Source: Nomia melanderi
Taxonomy: Eukaryota > Arthropoda > Insecta > Hymenoptera > Halictidae
Assembly (NCBI RefSeq): GCF_051020985.1
Contig: NC_134999.1
Span: 5,394,001 to 5,458,000 of the forward strand
Direction: 5' to 3'
DNA: 64,000 nt
Made by a program: the position numbers and the translations under genes. The notes under the pieces were generated by a model. The model was not told the DNA's origin, made no database searches, and was given only the letters and a program-made list of their open reading frames with translations. Every line of letters starts with the position of its first letter. The stretch's first letter is position 1. This document shows positions 51,531 through 63,347 of the stretch, piece by piece.

Positions 51531-52824
51531 TTGGTCCCTATGAGACCTCTCCCTGGTGTCCAATCACCGCCAAGTCAAATGGCTCCCCCGACCTTCCTGG
51601 CAATTCCGGCCGACGGAATCAAAGTTTTCCACTTTGGAAACGTGGTTTGTATAGTCTAATGTCAATTTCGACCAAAAGTATCCAGGCCTTCCCATCTGTC
51701 AGCCGGATGTAGCCTTAGTCCCTATGAGACCTCGCCCTGGTGTCCAATCACTGCCAAGTCAAATGGCTGTCCCCGACCTCCCTGGCAATTCTGGCCGACG
51801 GAATCCAAGTTTTCCACTTTGGAAACCTGGATTGTTTAGTCTAAAGTCAGTTTCGACCAAAAGTATCCCGACCTTCCCATCGGTCAGCCGGATGTAGCTT
51901 TCGTCCCTATGAGACCTCGTCCTGGAGTCCCATCACTGCTAAGTCAAATGACTACCGCCGACCTTCCTGGCAATTCTGCCCGACGGAGTCCAAGTTTTCC
52001 ACTTTGGAAACCGGGATTGTATAGTATAAAGTCAATTTCGACCAAAAGTATCCAGACCTTCCCATCGGTTAGCCGGATGTAGCCTTGGTCCCTATGAGAC
52101 CTCGGCCTGGTATGCAATCACTGCTAAGTCAAATGACTACCCCCGACCTTCATGGCAATTCTGCCCGACGGAATCCAAGTTTTCCACTTTGGAAACCTGG
52201 ATTGTATAGTCTAAGGTCAATTTCGACCAAACGTATCCCGACCTTCCCATCGGTCAGCCGGATGTAGCCTTGGAACCTATGAGACCTCGTCCTGGAGTCC
52301 CATCACTGCTAAGTCAAATGGCTACCCCCGACCTTCCTGGCAATTCTGGCGGACGGAATACAAGTTTTCCACTTTGGCAACCTGGTTTGTATAGTCTAAA
52401 GCCATTTTCGACCAAAAGTATCCAGACCTTCCCATCGGTCAGCCGGATGTAGCCTTGGTCCCTTCGAGACCTCGCCCTGGTGTCCAATCACTGCTAAGTC
52501 AAACGGATACCCCCGACCTTCCTGGCAATTCTGGCCGACGGAATCCAAGTTTTCCACTTTGGCAACCTGGTTTGTATAGTCTAAAGTCACTTTCGACCAA
52601 AAGTATCCCGAACTTCCCATCGGTCAGCCGGATGTAGCCTTGGAACCTATGAGACCTCGTCCTGGAGTCCCATCACTGCCAAGTCAAATGGCTACCCCCG
52701 ACCTTCCTGGCAATTCTGCCCGACGGAATCCAAGTTTTTCACTTTGGAAACCTGGTTTGTATAGTCTAAAGTCAATTTCGACCAAAAGAATCCCGACCTT
52801 CCCATCGGTCAGCCGGATGTAGCC
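51531..52824 (+). repeat. Higher-order repeat F, copy 1 (7 monomers, 1294 bp)
   Basis: Markers: caatcaccgccaagtc, ggaatcaaagttttcc with gaaacgtggtttg, ggctgtccccgacctccc, gtagctttcgtcc with actaccgccgacc, accgggattgtatagtata, gacctcggcctggtatgc, ctggcggacggaatacaag, cccttcgagacctcgcc with aaacggatacccc. The start recurs at 52825. Confidence 0.9.
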
Positions 52825-53748
52825 TTGGTCCCTATGAGACCTCTCCCTGGTGTCCAATCACCGCCAAGTCAAATGGCTCCCCCGACCTTCCTGGCAATTC
52901 CGGCCGACGGAATCAAAGTTTTCCACTTTGGAAACGTGGTTTGTATAGTCTAATGTCAATTTCGACCAAAAGTATCCAGGCCTTCCCATCTGTCAGCCGG
53001 ATGTAGCCTTAGTCCCTATGAGACCTCGCCCTGGTGTCCAATCACTGCCAAGTCAAATGGCTGTCCCCGACCTCCCTGGCAATTCTGGCCGACGGAATCC
53101 AAGTTTTCCACTTTGGAAACCTGGATTGTTTAGTCTAAAGTCAGTTTCGACCAAAAGTATCCCGACCTTCCCATCGGTCAGCCGGATGTAGCTTTCGTCC
53201 CTATGAGACCTCGTCCTGGAGTCCCATCACTGCTAAGTCAAATGACTACCGCCGACCTTCCTGGCAATTCTGCCCGACGGAGTCCAAGTTTTCCACTTTG
53301 GAAACCGGGATTGTATAGTATAAAGTCAATTTCGACCAAAAGTATCCAGACCTTCCCATCGGTTAGCCGGATGTAGCCTTGGAACCTATGAGACCTCGTC
53401 CTGGAGTCCCATCACTGCTAAGTCAAATGGCTACCCCCGACCTTCCTGGCAATTCTGGCGGACGGAATACAAGTTTTCCACTTTGGCAACCTGGTTTGTA
53501 TAGTCTAAAGCCATTTTCGACCAAAAGTATCCAGACCTTCCCATCGGTCAGCCGGATGTAGCCTTGGTCCCTTCGAGACCTCGCCCTGGTGTCCAATCAC
53601 TGCTAAGTCAAACGGATACCCCCGACCTTCCTGGCAATTCTGGCCGACGGAATCCAAGTTTTCCACTTTGGCAACCTGGTTTGTATAGTCTAAAGTCAAT
53701 TTCGACCAAAAGTATCCGGAACTTCCCATCGGTCAGCCGAATGTAGCC
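52825..53748 (+). repeat. Higher-order repeat F, copy 2 (5 monomers, 924 bp)
   Basis: Offset from copy 1 is 1294 bp up to about 53370, then 1109 bp: the monomer at 52085 (gacctcggcctggtatgc) is missing. The copy ends before the equivalent of 52640. It keeps the ggcggacggaatacaag and aaacggatacccc monomers. The last one ends in tatccggaacttccc rather than tatcccgaacttccc. Confidence 0.88.
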
Positions 53749-55226
53749 TTGGTCCCTGTGAGATCTCGTCCTGGAGTCCCATCACTGCTAAGTCATATGG
53801 CTTCCCCCGACCATCCTGGCAATTCTGCCCGACGGAATCCAAGTTGTCCACTTTGGCAACCTGGTTTGTATAGTCTGAAGTCAATTTGGACCAAAAGTAT
53901 CCAGACCTTCCCATCGGTCAGCCGGATGTAGCCTTGGTCCCTATGAGACCTCTCCCTGGTGTCCAATCACTGCTAAGTCAAATGGCTTCCCCCGACCTTC
54001 CAGGCAATTCTGCCCGACGGAATGCAAGTTTTGCACTTTGGAAACCTGGATTGTATAGTCTAAAGTCAACTTCGATCAAAAGTATCCCGACCTTCCCATC
54101 GGTCAGCCGGATGTAGCCTTGGTCCCTATGAGACCTCGTCCCGGAGTACCATCACAGCTAAGCCAAATGGCTCCCCCGACCTTCCTCGCAATTCCGGCCG
54201 ACGGAATCCAATTTTTCCACTTTGAAAACCTGGTTTGTATAGTCTAAAGTCAATTTCGACCAAAAGTATCCCGAACTTCCCATCGGTCACCGGATGTAGC
54301 CTTGGTCCCTGTGAGACCTCGTCCTGGAGTCTAATTACTGCTAAGTCAAATGGCTTCCCCAGACCTTCCTGGCAATTCTGCCCGACGGAGCCCAAGTTTT
54401 CTACTTAGGAAACCTGGATTGTATAGTCTAAAGTCAATTTCGACCAAAAGTATCCCGAACTTCCCACGGGTCAGCCGGATGTATGCTTCGTCCCTATGAG
54501 ACATCGTCGTGGAGTCCCATCACTGCTAAGTCAAATGGCTACCCCCGACCTTCCTGGCAATTCTGCCCGACGGAATCCAAGTTTTGCACTTTGGAAAACT
54601 GGATTGTATTGTCTAAAGTCATTTTCGACAAAAAGTATCCAGGCCTTCCCATCGGTCAGCCGGATGTAGCCTTGGTCCCTATGAGACATCGTCGTGGAGT
54701 CCCATCACTGCTAAGTCAAATGACTACCCCCGACCTTCCTGGCAATTCTGCCCGACGGAGTCCAAGTTTTCCACTTTGGAAACCGGGATTGTATAGTATA
54801 AAGTCAATTTCGACCAAAAGTATCCCGTCCTTCCCATCCGTCAGCCGGATGTAGCCTTCGTCCCTATGAGACATCGTCCTGTAGTCCCATCACTGCTAAG
54901 TCAGATGGCTACCCCCGTCCTTCCTGGCAATTCTGCCCCGACGGAATGCCAGTTTTGCACTTTGGAAACCTGGATTGTATAGTCTAAAGTCAATTTCGAC
55001 CAAAAGTATCCCGGCCTTCCCATCGGTCAGCCGGATGCAGCCTTGGTCCCTATGAGACCTCGTTCCGGAGTCCCATCAAAGCTAAGTCAAATGGCTCCCC
55101 CGACCTTCCTTGCGATACCGGCCGACGGAATCCAAGTTTTCCACTTTGAAAACCTGGTTTGTATAGTCTAAGGTCAATTTCGACCAAACGTATCCCGACC
55201 TTCCCATCGGTCAGCCGGATGTAGCC
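53749..55226 (+). repeat. Monomers between HOR F copies, overlapping start of block G
   Basis: 53749 (ggtccctgtgagatctcg, aagtcatatggc, gaccatcctgg, aagttgtccac) is the left parent of the chimera at 55597. 53934-54660 (caacttcgatcaaaag, gagtaccatcacagctaagc, aatttttccac, gtcaccgg, cccacgggtcagcc, gatgtatgcttcg) is the first partial copy of block G material. 54672 onward (gaaaccgggattgtatagta, cgtccttcccatccgtcagc) is the right parent of that chimera. Confidence 0.83.
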
Positions 55227-55781
55227 TTGGAACCTATGAGACCTCGTCCTGGAGTCCCATCACTGCTAAGTCAAATGGCTACCCCCGACCTTCCTGGCAA
55301 TTCTGGCGGACGGAATACAAGTTTTCCACTTTGGCAACCTGGTTTGTATAGTCTAAAGCCATTTTCGACCAAAAGTATCCAGACCTTCCCATCGGTCAGC
55401 CGGATGTAGCCTTGATCCCTTTGAGACCTCGCCCTGGTGTCCAATCACTGCTAAGTCAAACGGATACCCCCGACCTTCCTGGCAATTCTGGCCGACGGAA
55501 TCCAAGTTTTCCACTTTGGCAACCTGGTTTGTATAGTCTAAAGTCAATTTCGACCAAAAGTATCCGGAACTTCCCATCGGTCAGCCGAATGTAGCCTTGG
55601 TCCCTGTGAGATCTCGTCCTGGAGTCCCATCACTGCTAAGTCATATGGCTTCCCCCGACCATCCTGGCAATTCTGCCCGACGGAATCCAAGTTGTCCACT
55701 TTGGAAACCGGGATTGTATAGTATAAAGTCAATTTCACCCAAAAGTATCCCGTCCTTCCCATCCGTCAGCCGGATGTAGCC
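55227..55781 (+). repeat. HOR F partial copy 3 ending in a chimeric monomer
   Basis: 55227-55703 matches 53379-53855 at offset 1848 bp (ggcggacggaatacaag, aaacggatacccc, tatccggaac). The last monomer, 55597-55781, has the left half of 53749 and from about 55704 the right half of the monomer near 54672 (offset 925 bp). The join lies in the actttgg(a/c)aacc stretch common to both. Confidence 0.88.
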
Positions 55782-55966
55782 TTCGTCCCTATGAGACATT
55801 GTCCTGGAGTCCCATCACTGCTAAGTCAAATGGCTACCCCCGTCCTTCCTGGCAATTCTGCCCCGACGGAAAGCAAGTTTTGCACATTGGAAACCTGGAT
55901 TGTATAGTCTAAAGTCAATTTCGACCAAAAGTATCCCGACCTTCCCATCGGTCAGCCGGATTTAGC

Positions 55967-56702
55967 CTTGGTCCCTATGAGACCCCGTCCCGGAGTCCCA
56001 TCACAGCTAAGTCAAATGGCTCCCCCGACCTTCCTCGCAATTCCGGCCGACGGAATCCAAGTTTTCCACTTTGAAAACCTGGTTTGTATAGTCTAAAGTC
56101 AATTTCGACCAAAAGTATCCCGACCTTCCCATCGGTCACCGGATGTAGCCTTGGTCCCTATGAGACCTCGTCCTGGAGTCCAATTACTGCTAAGTCAAAT
56201 GGCTTCCCCAGACCTTCCTGGCAATTCTGGCCGACGGAATCCACGTTTTCCACTTTGGCAACCTGGTTTGTATAGTCTAAAGTCATTTTCGACTAAAAGT
56301 ATTCAGTCCTTCTCATCGGTCAGTCTGATGTAGCCTTGGTCTCTATGAGACCTCGTCCTGGAGTCCCATCACAGCTAAGTCAAATGGCTCCCCCGACCTT
56401 CCTCGCAATTCCGGCCGACGGAATCCAAGTTTTCCACTTTGAAAACCTGGTTTGTATAGTCTAAAGTCAATTTCGACCAAAAGTATCCCGACCTTCCAAT
56501 CGGTCACCGGATGTAGCCTTGGTCCCTATGAGACCTCGTCCTGGAGTCCAATTACTGCTAAGTCAGAACGCTTCCCCAAACCTTCCTGGCAATTCTGGCA
56601 GACGGAATCCACGTTTTCCACTTTGGCAACCTGGTTTGTATAGTCTGAAGTCAATTTGGACCAAAAGTATCCAGACCTTCCCATCGGCCAGCCGGATGTA
56701 GC
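55967..56702 (+). repeat. Dimer duplication with gtcaccgg monomers (2 x 368 bp)
   Basis: 55967-56334 and 56335-56702 each consist of a cacagctaagtc/ggctcccccg monomer ending in gtcaccggatgtag and a tggagtccaattactgc monomer with aatccacgttttcc. Each dimer is 368 bp rather than 370 bp because both the ggctcccccg and gtcaccgg losses are present in the first member. The second copy has cagaacgcttccccaaacc. Confidence 0.83.
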
Positions 56703-56703
56703 C

Positions 56704-58917
56704 TTGGTCCCTATGAGACCTCTCCCTGGTGTCCAATCACTGCTAAGTCAAATGGCTTCCCCCGACCTTCCAGGCAATTCTGCCCTTCGGAATGCAAGTT
56801 TTGCACTTTGGAAACCTGGATTGTATAGTCTAAAGTCAACTTCGATCAAAAGTATCCCGACCTTCCCATCGGTCAGCCGGATGTAGCCTTGGTCCCTATG
56901 AGACCTCGTCCAGGAGTACCATCACAGCTAAGCCAAATGGCTCCCCCGACCTTCCTCGCAATTCCGGCCGACGGAATCCAATTTTTCCACTTTGAAAACC
57001 TGGATTGTCTAGTCTAAAGTCAACTTCGATCAAAAGTATCCCGACCTTCCCATCGATCAGCCGGATGTAGCCTTGGTCCCTATGAGACCTCGTCCCGGAG
57101 TACCATCACAGCTAAGCCAAATGGCTCCCCCGACCTTCCTCGCAATTCCGGCCGACGGAATCCAATTTTTCCACTTTGAAAACCTGGTTTGTATAGTCTA
57201 AAGTCTATTTCGACCAAAAGTATCCCGAACTTCCCATCGGTCACCGGATGTAGCCTTGGTCCCTGTGAGACCTCGTCCTGGAGTCTAATTACTGCTAAGT
57301 CAAATGGCTTCCCCAGACCTTCCTGGCAATTCTGCCCGACGGAGCCCAAGTTTTCTACTTAGGAAACCTGGATTGTATAGTCTAAAGTCAATTTCGACCA
57401 AAAGTATCCCGAACTTCCCACGGGTCAGCCGGATGTATGCTTCGTCCCTATGAGACATCGTCGTGGAGTCCCATCACTGCTAAGTCAAATGGCTACCCCC
57501 GACCTTCCTGGCAATTCTGCCCGACGGAATCCAAGTTTTGCACTTTGGAAAACTGGATTGTATTGTCTAAAGTCATTCTCGACAAAAAGTATCCAGGCCT
57601 TCCCATCGGTCAGCCGGATGTAGCCTTGGTCCCTATGAGACATCGTCGTGGAGTCCCATCACTGCTAAGTCAAATGGCTACCCCCGACCTTCCTGGCAAT
57701 TCTGCCCGACGGAATGCAAGTTTTGCACTTTGGAAACCTGGATTGTATTGTCTAAAGTCATTTTCGACAAAAAGTGTCCAGGCCTTCCCATCGGTCAGCC
57801 GGATGTAGCCTTGGTCCATATGTGATCTCGTCCTGGTGTCCAATCAGTGCTAAGTCAAATGGCTAGCCTCGACCTTCCTGGCAATTCTGGCCGACGAAAT
57901 CTATGTTTTCCACATTGGAAACCGGGATTGTATAGTATAAAGTCAATTTCGACCAAAAGTACCCCGACCTTCCCATCGGCCAGCCGGATGTAGCCTTGGT
58001 CCCTATGAGACCTCGTCCCGGAGTCCAATCACAGCTAAGTCAAATGGCTCCCCCGACCTTCCTCGCAATTCCGGCCGACGGAATCCAAGTTTTCCACTTT
58101 GAAAACCTGGTTTGTATAGTCTAAAGTCAATTTCGACCAAAAGTATCCAGACATTCCCATCGGTCAGCCGGATGTAGCCTTGGTCCCTGTGAGATCGCGT
58201 CCTGGAGTCCCATCACTGCTAAGTCAAATGGCTACCCCCGACCTTCCTGGCAATTCTGGCGGACGGAATACAAGTTTTCCACTTTGGCAACCTGGTTTGT
58301 ATAGTATAAAGCCATTTTCGTCCAAAAGTATCCATACCTTCCCATCGGTCAGCCGGATGTAGCCTTGGTCCCTTTGAGACCTCGCCCTGGTGTCCAAACA
58401 CTGCTAAGTCAAATGGCTACCCCCGACCTTCCTGGCAATTCTGGCGGACGGAATCCAAGTTTTCCACTTTGGCAACCTGGTTTGTATAGTCTAAAGTCAA
58501 TTTCGACCATAAGAATCCCGACCCACCCATCGGTCAGCCGGATGTAGCCTTGGTCCCTATGAGACCTCTCCCTGGTGTCCAGTCACTGCTAAGTCGAATG
58601 GCTTCCCCCGACCTTCCTGGTAAGTCTGGCCGACGGAATCCAAGTTTTCCACTTTGAAAACCTGGTTTGTATAGTCTAAAGTCATTTTCGACTAAAAGTA
58701 TTCAGGCCTTCTCATCGGGCAGTCTGATGTAGCCTTGGTCTCTATGAGACCTCGTCCTGGAGTCGCATCACAGCTAAGTCAAATGGCTCCCCCGACCTTC
58801 CTCGCAATTCCAGCCGACGGAATCCAAGTTTTCCACTTTGAAAACCTGGTTTGTATAGTCTAAAGTCAATTTCGACCAAAAGTATCCCGACCTTCCAATC
58901 GGTCACCGGATGTAGCC
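56704..58917 (+). repeat. Block G, early partial copy with one extra monomer
   Basis: 56704-57072 matches 53934-54302 at offset 2770 bp, but 57073 onward matches 54119 onward at offset 2954 bp. The difference, 184 bp, is one duplicated monomer (56889-57072 and 57073-57256, both with gagtaccatcacagctaagc and aatttttccac). Downstream, about 57280-58160 matches 60050-60930 (offset 2770 bp). 58187-58500 resembles HOR F monomers (ggcggacggaatacaag). Confidence 0.83.
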
Positions 58918-59657
58918 TTGGTCCCAATGAGACCTCGTCCTGGAGTCCAATTACTGCTAAGTCAAAAGGCTTCCCCAAACCTTCCTGGCAATTCTGGCAG
59001 ACGGAATCCACGTTTTCCACTTTGGCAAAATGGTTTGTATAGTCTGAAGTCAATTTCGACCAAAAGTATCCAGACCTTCCCATCGGTCAGCCGGATGTAG
59101 CCTTGGTCCCTATGAGACCTCTCCCTGGTGTCCAATCACTGCTAAGTCAAATGGCTTCTCCCGACCTTCCAGGCAATTCTGCCCGACGGAATGCAAGTTT
59201 TGCACTTTGGAAACCTGGATTGTAAAGTCTAAAGTTAATTTCGACCAAAAGTATCCCGACCTTCCCATCGGTCAGCCGGATGTAGCCTTGGTCCCTATGA
59301 GACCTCGTCCTGGAGTCCAATTACTGCTAAGTCAAAAGGCTTCCCCAAACCTTCCTGGCAATTCTGGCAGAAGGAATCCACGTTTTCCACTTTGGCAACC
59401 TGGTTTGTATAGTCTGAAGTCAATTTCGACCAAAAGTATCCAGACCTTCCCATCGGTCAGCCGGATGTAGCCTTGGTCCCTATGAGACCTCTCCCTGGTG
59501 TCCAATCACTGCTAAGTCAAATGGCTTCTCCCGACCTTCCAGGCAATTCTGCCCGACGGAATGCAAGTTTTGCACTTTGGAAACCTGGATTGTAAAGTCT
59601 AAAGTTAATTTCGACCAAAAGTATCCCGACCTTCCCATCGGTCAGCCGGATGTAGCC
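58918..59657 (+). repeat. Dimer tandem duplication (2 x 370 bp)
   Basis: 58918-59287 and 59288-59657 are the same pair: a gagtccaattactgc/caaaaggcttccccaaacc monomer, then a ctctccctggtgtcc monomer with ggcttctcccgaccttccagg and attgtaaagtctaaagttaa. The first has a tggcaaaatggtttg variant and cagacgg; the second has tggcaacctggtttg and cagaagg. Confidence 0.88.
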
Positions 59658-61317
59658 TTGGTCCCTATGAGACCTCGTCCCGGAGTACCATCACAGCTAA
59701 GCCAAATGGCTCCCCCGAGCTTCCTCGCAATTCCGGCCGACGGAATCCAATTTTTCCACTTTGAAAACCTGGTTTGTATAGTCTAAAGTCAATTTCGACC
59801 AAAAGTATCCCGAACTTCCCATCGGTCACCGGATGTAGCCTTGGTCCCTATGAGACCTCGCCCTGGAGTCTAATTACTGCTAAGTCAAATGGCTTCCCCA
59901 GACCTTCCTGGCAATTCTGGCCGACGGAATCCACGTTTTCCACTTTGGCAACCTGGTTTGTATAGTCTAAAGTCAATTTCGACCAAAAGTATCCAGACCT
60001 TCCCATCGGTCAGCCGGATGTAGCCTTGGTCCCTGTGAGATCTCGTCCTGGAGTCCCATCACTGCTAAGTCAAATGGCTACCCCCGACCTTCCTGGCAAT
60101 TCTGCCCGACGGAGCCCAAGTTTTCTACTTAGGAAACCTGGATTGTATAGTCTAAAGTCAATTTCGACCAAAAGTATCCCGAACTTCCCACGGGTCAGCC
60201 GGATGTATGCTTCGTCCCTATGAGACATCGTCGTGGAGTCCCATCACTGCTAAGTCAAATGGCTACCCCCGACCTTCCTGGCAATTCTGCCCGACGGAAT
60301 CCAAGTTTTGCACTTTGGAAACCTGGATTGTATTGTCTAAAGTCATTTTCGACAAAAAGTATCCAGGCCTTCCCATCGGTCAGCCGGATGTAGCCTTGGT
60401 CCCTATGAGACATCGTCGTGGAGTCCCATCACTGCTAAGTCAAATGGCTACCCTCGACCTTCCTGGCAATTCTGCCCGACGGAATGCAAGTTTTGCACTT
60501 TGGAAACCTGGATTGTATTGTCTAAAGTCATTTTCGACAAAAAGTATCCAGGCCTTCCCATCGGTCAGCCGGATGTAGCCTTGGTCCATATGTGATCTCG
60601 TCCTGGTGTCCAATCACTGCTAAGTCAAATGGCTACCCTCGGCCTTCCTGGCAATTCTGGCCGACGGAATCCATGTTTTCCACATTGGAAACCGGGATTG
60701 TATAGTATAAAGTCAATTTCGACCAAAAGTATCCCGACCTTCCCATCGGCCAGCCGGATGTAGCCTTGGTCCCTATGAGACCTCGTCCCGGAGTCCCATC
60801 ACAGCTAAGTCAAATGGCTCCCCCGACCTTCCTCGCAATTCCGGCCGACGGAATCCAAGTTTTCCACTTTGAAAACCTGGTTTGTATAGTCTAAAGTCAA
60901 TTTCGACCAAAAGTATCCCGAACTTCCCATCGGTCACCGGATGTAGCCTTGGTCCCTATGAGACCTCGTCCTGGAGTCTAATTACTGCTAAGTCAAATGG
61001 CTTCCCCAGACCTTCCTGGCAATTCTGGCCGACGGAATCCACGTTTTCCACTTTGGCAACCTGGTTTGTATAGTCTAAAGTCAATTTCGACCAAAAGTAT
61101 CCAGACCTTCCCATCGGTCAGCCGGATGTAGCCTTGGTCCCTGTGAGATCTCGTCCTGGAGTCCCATCACTGCTAAGTCAAATGGCTACCCCCGACCTTC
61201 CTGGCAATTCTGCCCGACGGAGCCCAAGTTTTCCACTTTGAAAACCTGGTTTGTATAGTCTAAAGTCAATTTCGACCAAAAGTATCCCGACCTTCCAATC
61301 GGTCACCGGATGTAGCC
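59288..61317 (+). repeat. Higher-order repeat G, copy 1 (11 monomers, 2030 bp)
   Basis: An 11-monomer unit repeated exactly 2030 bp later. Markers in order: cagaaggaatccacg, attgtaaagtctaaagttaa, gagtaccatcacagctaagc, gtcaccgg with gagtctaattactgc, ggtccctgtgagatctcg, gcccaagttttctacttagg, cccacgggtcagcc with gatgtatgcttcg, attgtattgtctaaag with gacaaaaagtatccagg, ggtccatatgtgatctcg and accctcggccttcc. 2030 rather than 2035 bp reflects several one-base losses. Confidence 0.92.
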
Positions 61318-63347
61318 TTGGTCCCAATGAGACCTCGTCCTGGAGTCCAATTACTGCTAAGTCAAAAGGCTTCCCCAAACCTTCCTGGCAATTCTGGCAG
61401 AAGGAATCCACGTTTTCCACTTTGGCAACCTGGTTTGTATAGTCTGAAGTCAATTTCGACCAAAAGTATCCAGACCTTCCCATCGGTCAGCCGGATGTAG
61501 CCTTGGTCCCTATGAGACCTCTCCCTGGTGTCCAATCACTGCTAAGTCAAATGGCTTCTCCCGACCTTCCAGGCAATTCTGCCCGACGGAATGCAAGTTT
61601 TGCACTTTGGAAACCTGGATTGTAAAGTCTAAAGTTAATTTCGACCAAAAGTATCCCGACCTTCCCATCGGTCAGCCGGATGTAGCCTTGGTCCCTATGA
61701 GACCTCGTCCCGGAGTACCATCACAGCTAAGCCAAATGGCTCCCCCGAGCTTCCTCGCAATTCCGGCCGACGGAATCCAATTTTTCCACTTTGAAAACCT
61801 GGTTTGTATAGTCTAAAGTCAATTTCGACCAAAAGTATCCCGAACTTCCCATCGGTCACCGGATGTAGCCTTGGTCCCTATGAGACCTCGCCCTGGAGTC
61901 TAATTACTGCTAAGTCAAATGGCTTCCCCAGACCTTCCTGGCAATTCTGGCCGACGGAATCCACGTTTTCCACTTTGGCAACCTGGTTTGTATAGTCTAA
62001 AGTCAATTTCGACCAAAAGTATCCAGACCTTCCCATCGGTCAGCCGGATGTAGCCTTGGTCCCTGTGAGATCTCGTCCTGGAGTCCCATCACTGCTAAGT
62101 CAAATGGCTACCCCCGACCTTCCTGGCAATTCTGCCCGACGGAGCCCAAGTTTTCTACTTAGGAAACCTGGATTGTATAGTCTAAAGTCAATTTCGACCA
62201 AAAGTATCCCGAACTTCCCACGGGTCAGCCGGATGTATGCTTCGTCCCTATGAGACATCGTCGTGGAGTCCCATCACTGCTAAGTCAAATGGCTACCCCC
62301 GACCTTCCTGGCAATTCTGCCCGACGGAATCCAAGTTTTGCACTTTGGAAACCTGGATTGTATTGTCTAAAGTCATTTTCGACAAAAAGTATCCAGGCCT
62401 TCCCATCGGTCAGCCGGATGTAGCCTTGGTCCCTATGAGACATCGTCGTGGAGTCCCATCACTGCTAAGTCAAATGGCTACCCTCGACCTTCCTGGCAAT
62501 TCTGCCCGACGGAATGCAAGTTTTGCACTTTGGAAACCTGGATTGTATTGTCTAAAGTCATTTTCGACAAAAAGTATCCAGGCCTTCCCATCGGTCAGCC
62601 GGATGTAGCCTTGGTCCATATGTGATCTCGTCCTGGTGTCCAATCACTGCTAAGTCAAATGGCTACCCTCGGCCTTCCTGGCAATTCTGGCCGACGGAAT
62701 CCATGTTTTCCACATTGGAAACCGGGATTGTATAGTATAAAGTCAATTTCGACCAAAAGTATCCCGACCTTCCCATCGGCCAGCCGGATGTAGCCTTGGT
62801 CCCTATGAGACCTCGTCCCGGAGTCCCATCACAGCTAAGTCAAATGGCTCCCCCGACCTTCCTCGCAATTCCGGCCGACGGAATCCAAGTTTTCCACTTT
62901 GAAAACCTGGTTTGTATAGTCTAAAGTCAATTTCGACCAAAAGTATCCCGAACTTCCCATCGGTCACCGGATGTAGCCTTGGTCCCTATGAGACCTCGTC
63001 CTGGAGTCTAATTACTGCTAAGTCAAATGGCTTCCCCAGACCTTCCTGGCAATTCTGGCCGACGGAATCCACGTTTTCCACTTTGGCAACCTGGTTTGTA
63101 TAGTCTAAAGTCAATTTCGACCAAAAGTATCCAGACCTTCCCATCGGTCAGCCGGATGTAGCCTTGGTCCCTGTGAGATCTCGTCCTGGAGTCCCATCAC
63201 TGCTAAGTCAAATGGCTACCCCCGACCTTCCTGGCAATTCTGCCCGACGGAGCCCAAGTTTTCCACTTTGAAAACCTGGTTTGTATAGTCTAAAGTCAAT
63301 TTCGACCAAAAGTATCCCGACCTTCCCATCGGTCACCGGATGTAGCC
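61318..63347 (+). repeat. Higher-order repeat G, copy 2 (11 monomers, 2030 bp)
   Basis: Second copy in exact phase with the first. The few differences include gaccttcccatcggtcaccgg at about 63319 for gaccttccaatcggtcaccgg at about 61289. Identity runs through the monomers with private variants (gatgtatgcttcg, ggtccatatgtgatctcg), which rules out independent mutation. Confidence 0.92.

Noticed and set aside
54483..54854. Longer frame of 123 codons, recurring at 57437, 60207 and 62237
   Set aside because: It arises because one monomer variant changes gatgtag to gatgtatg and loses the stop, letting the frame cross into the next monomer. It is copied with the HOR, not conserved by selection.
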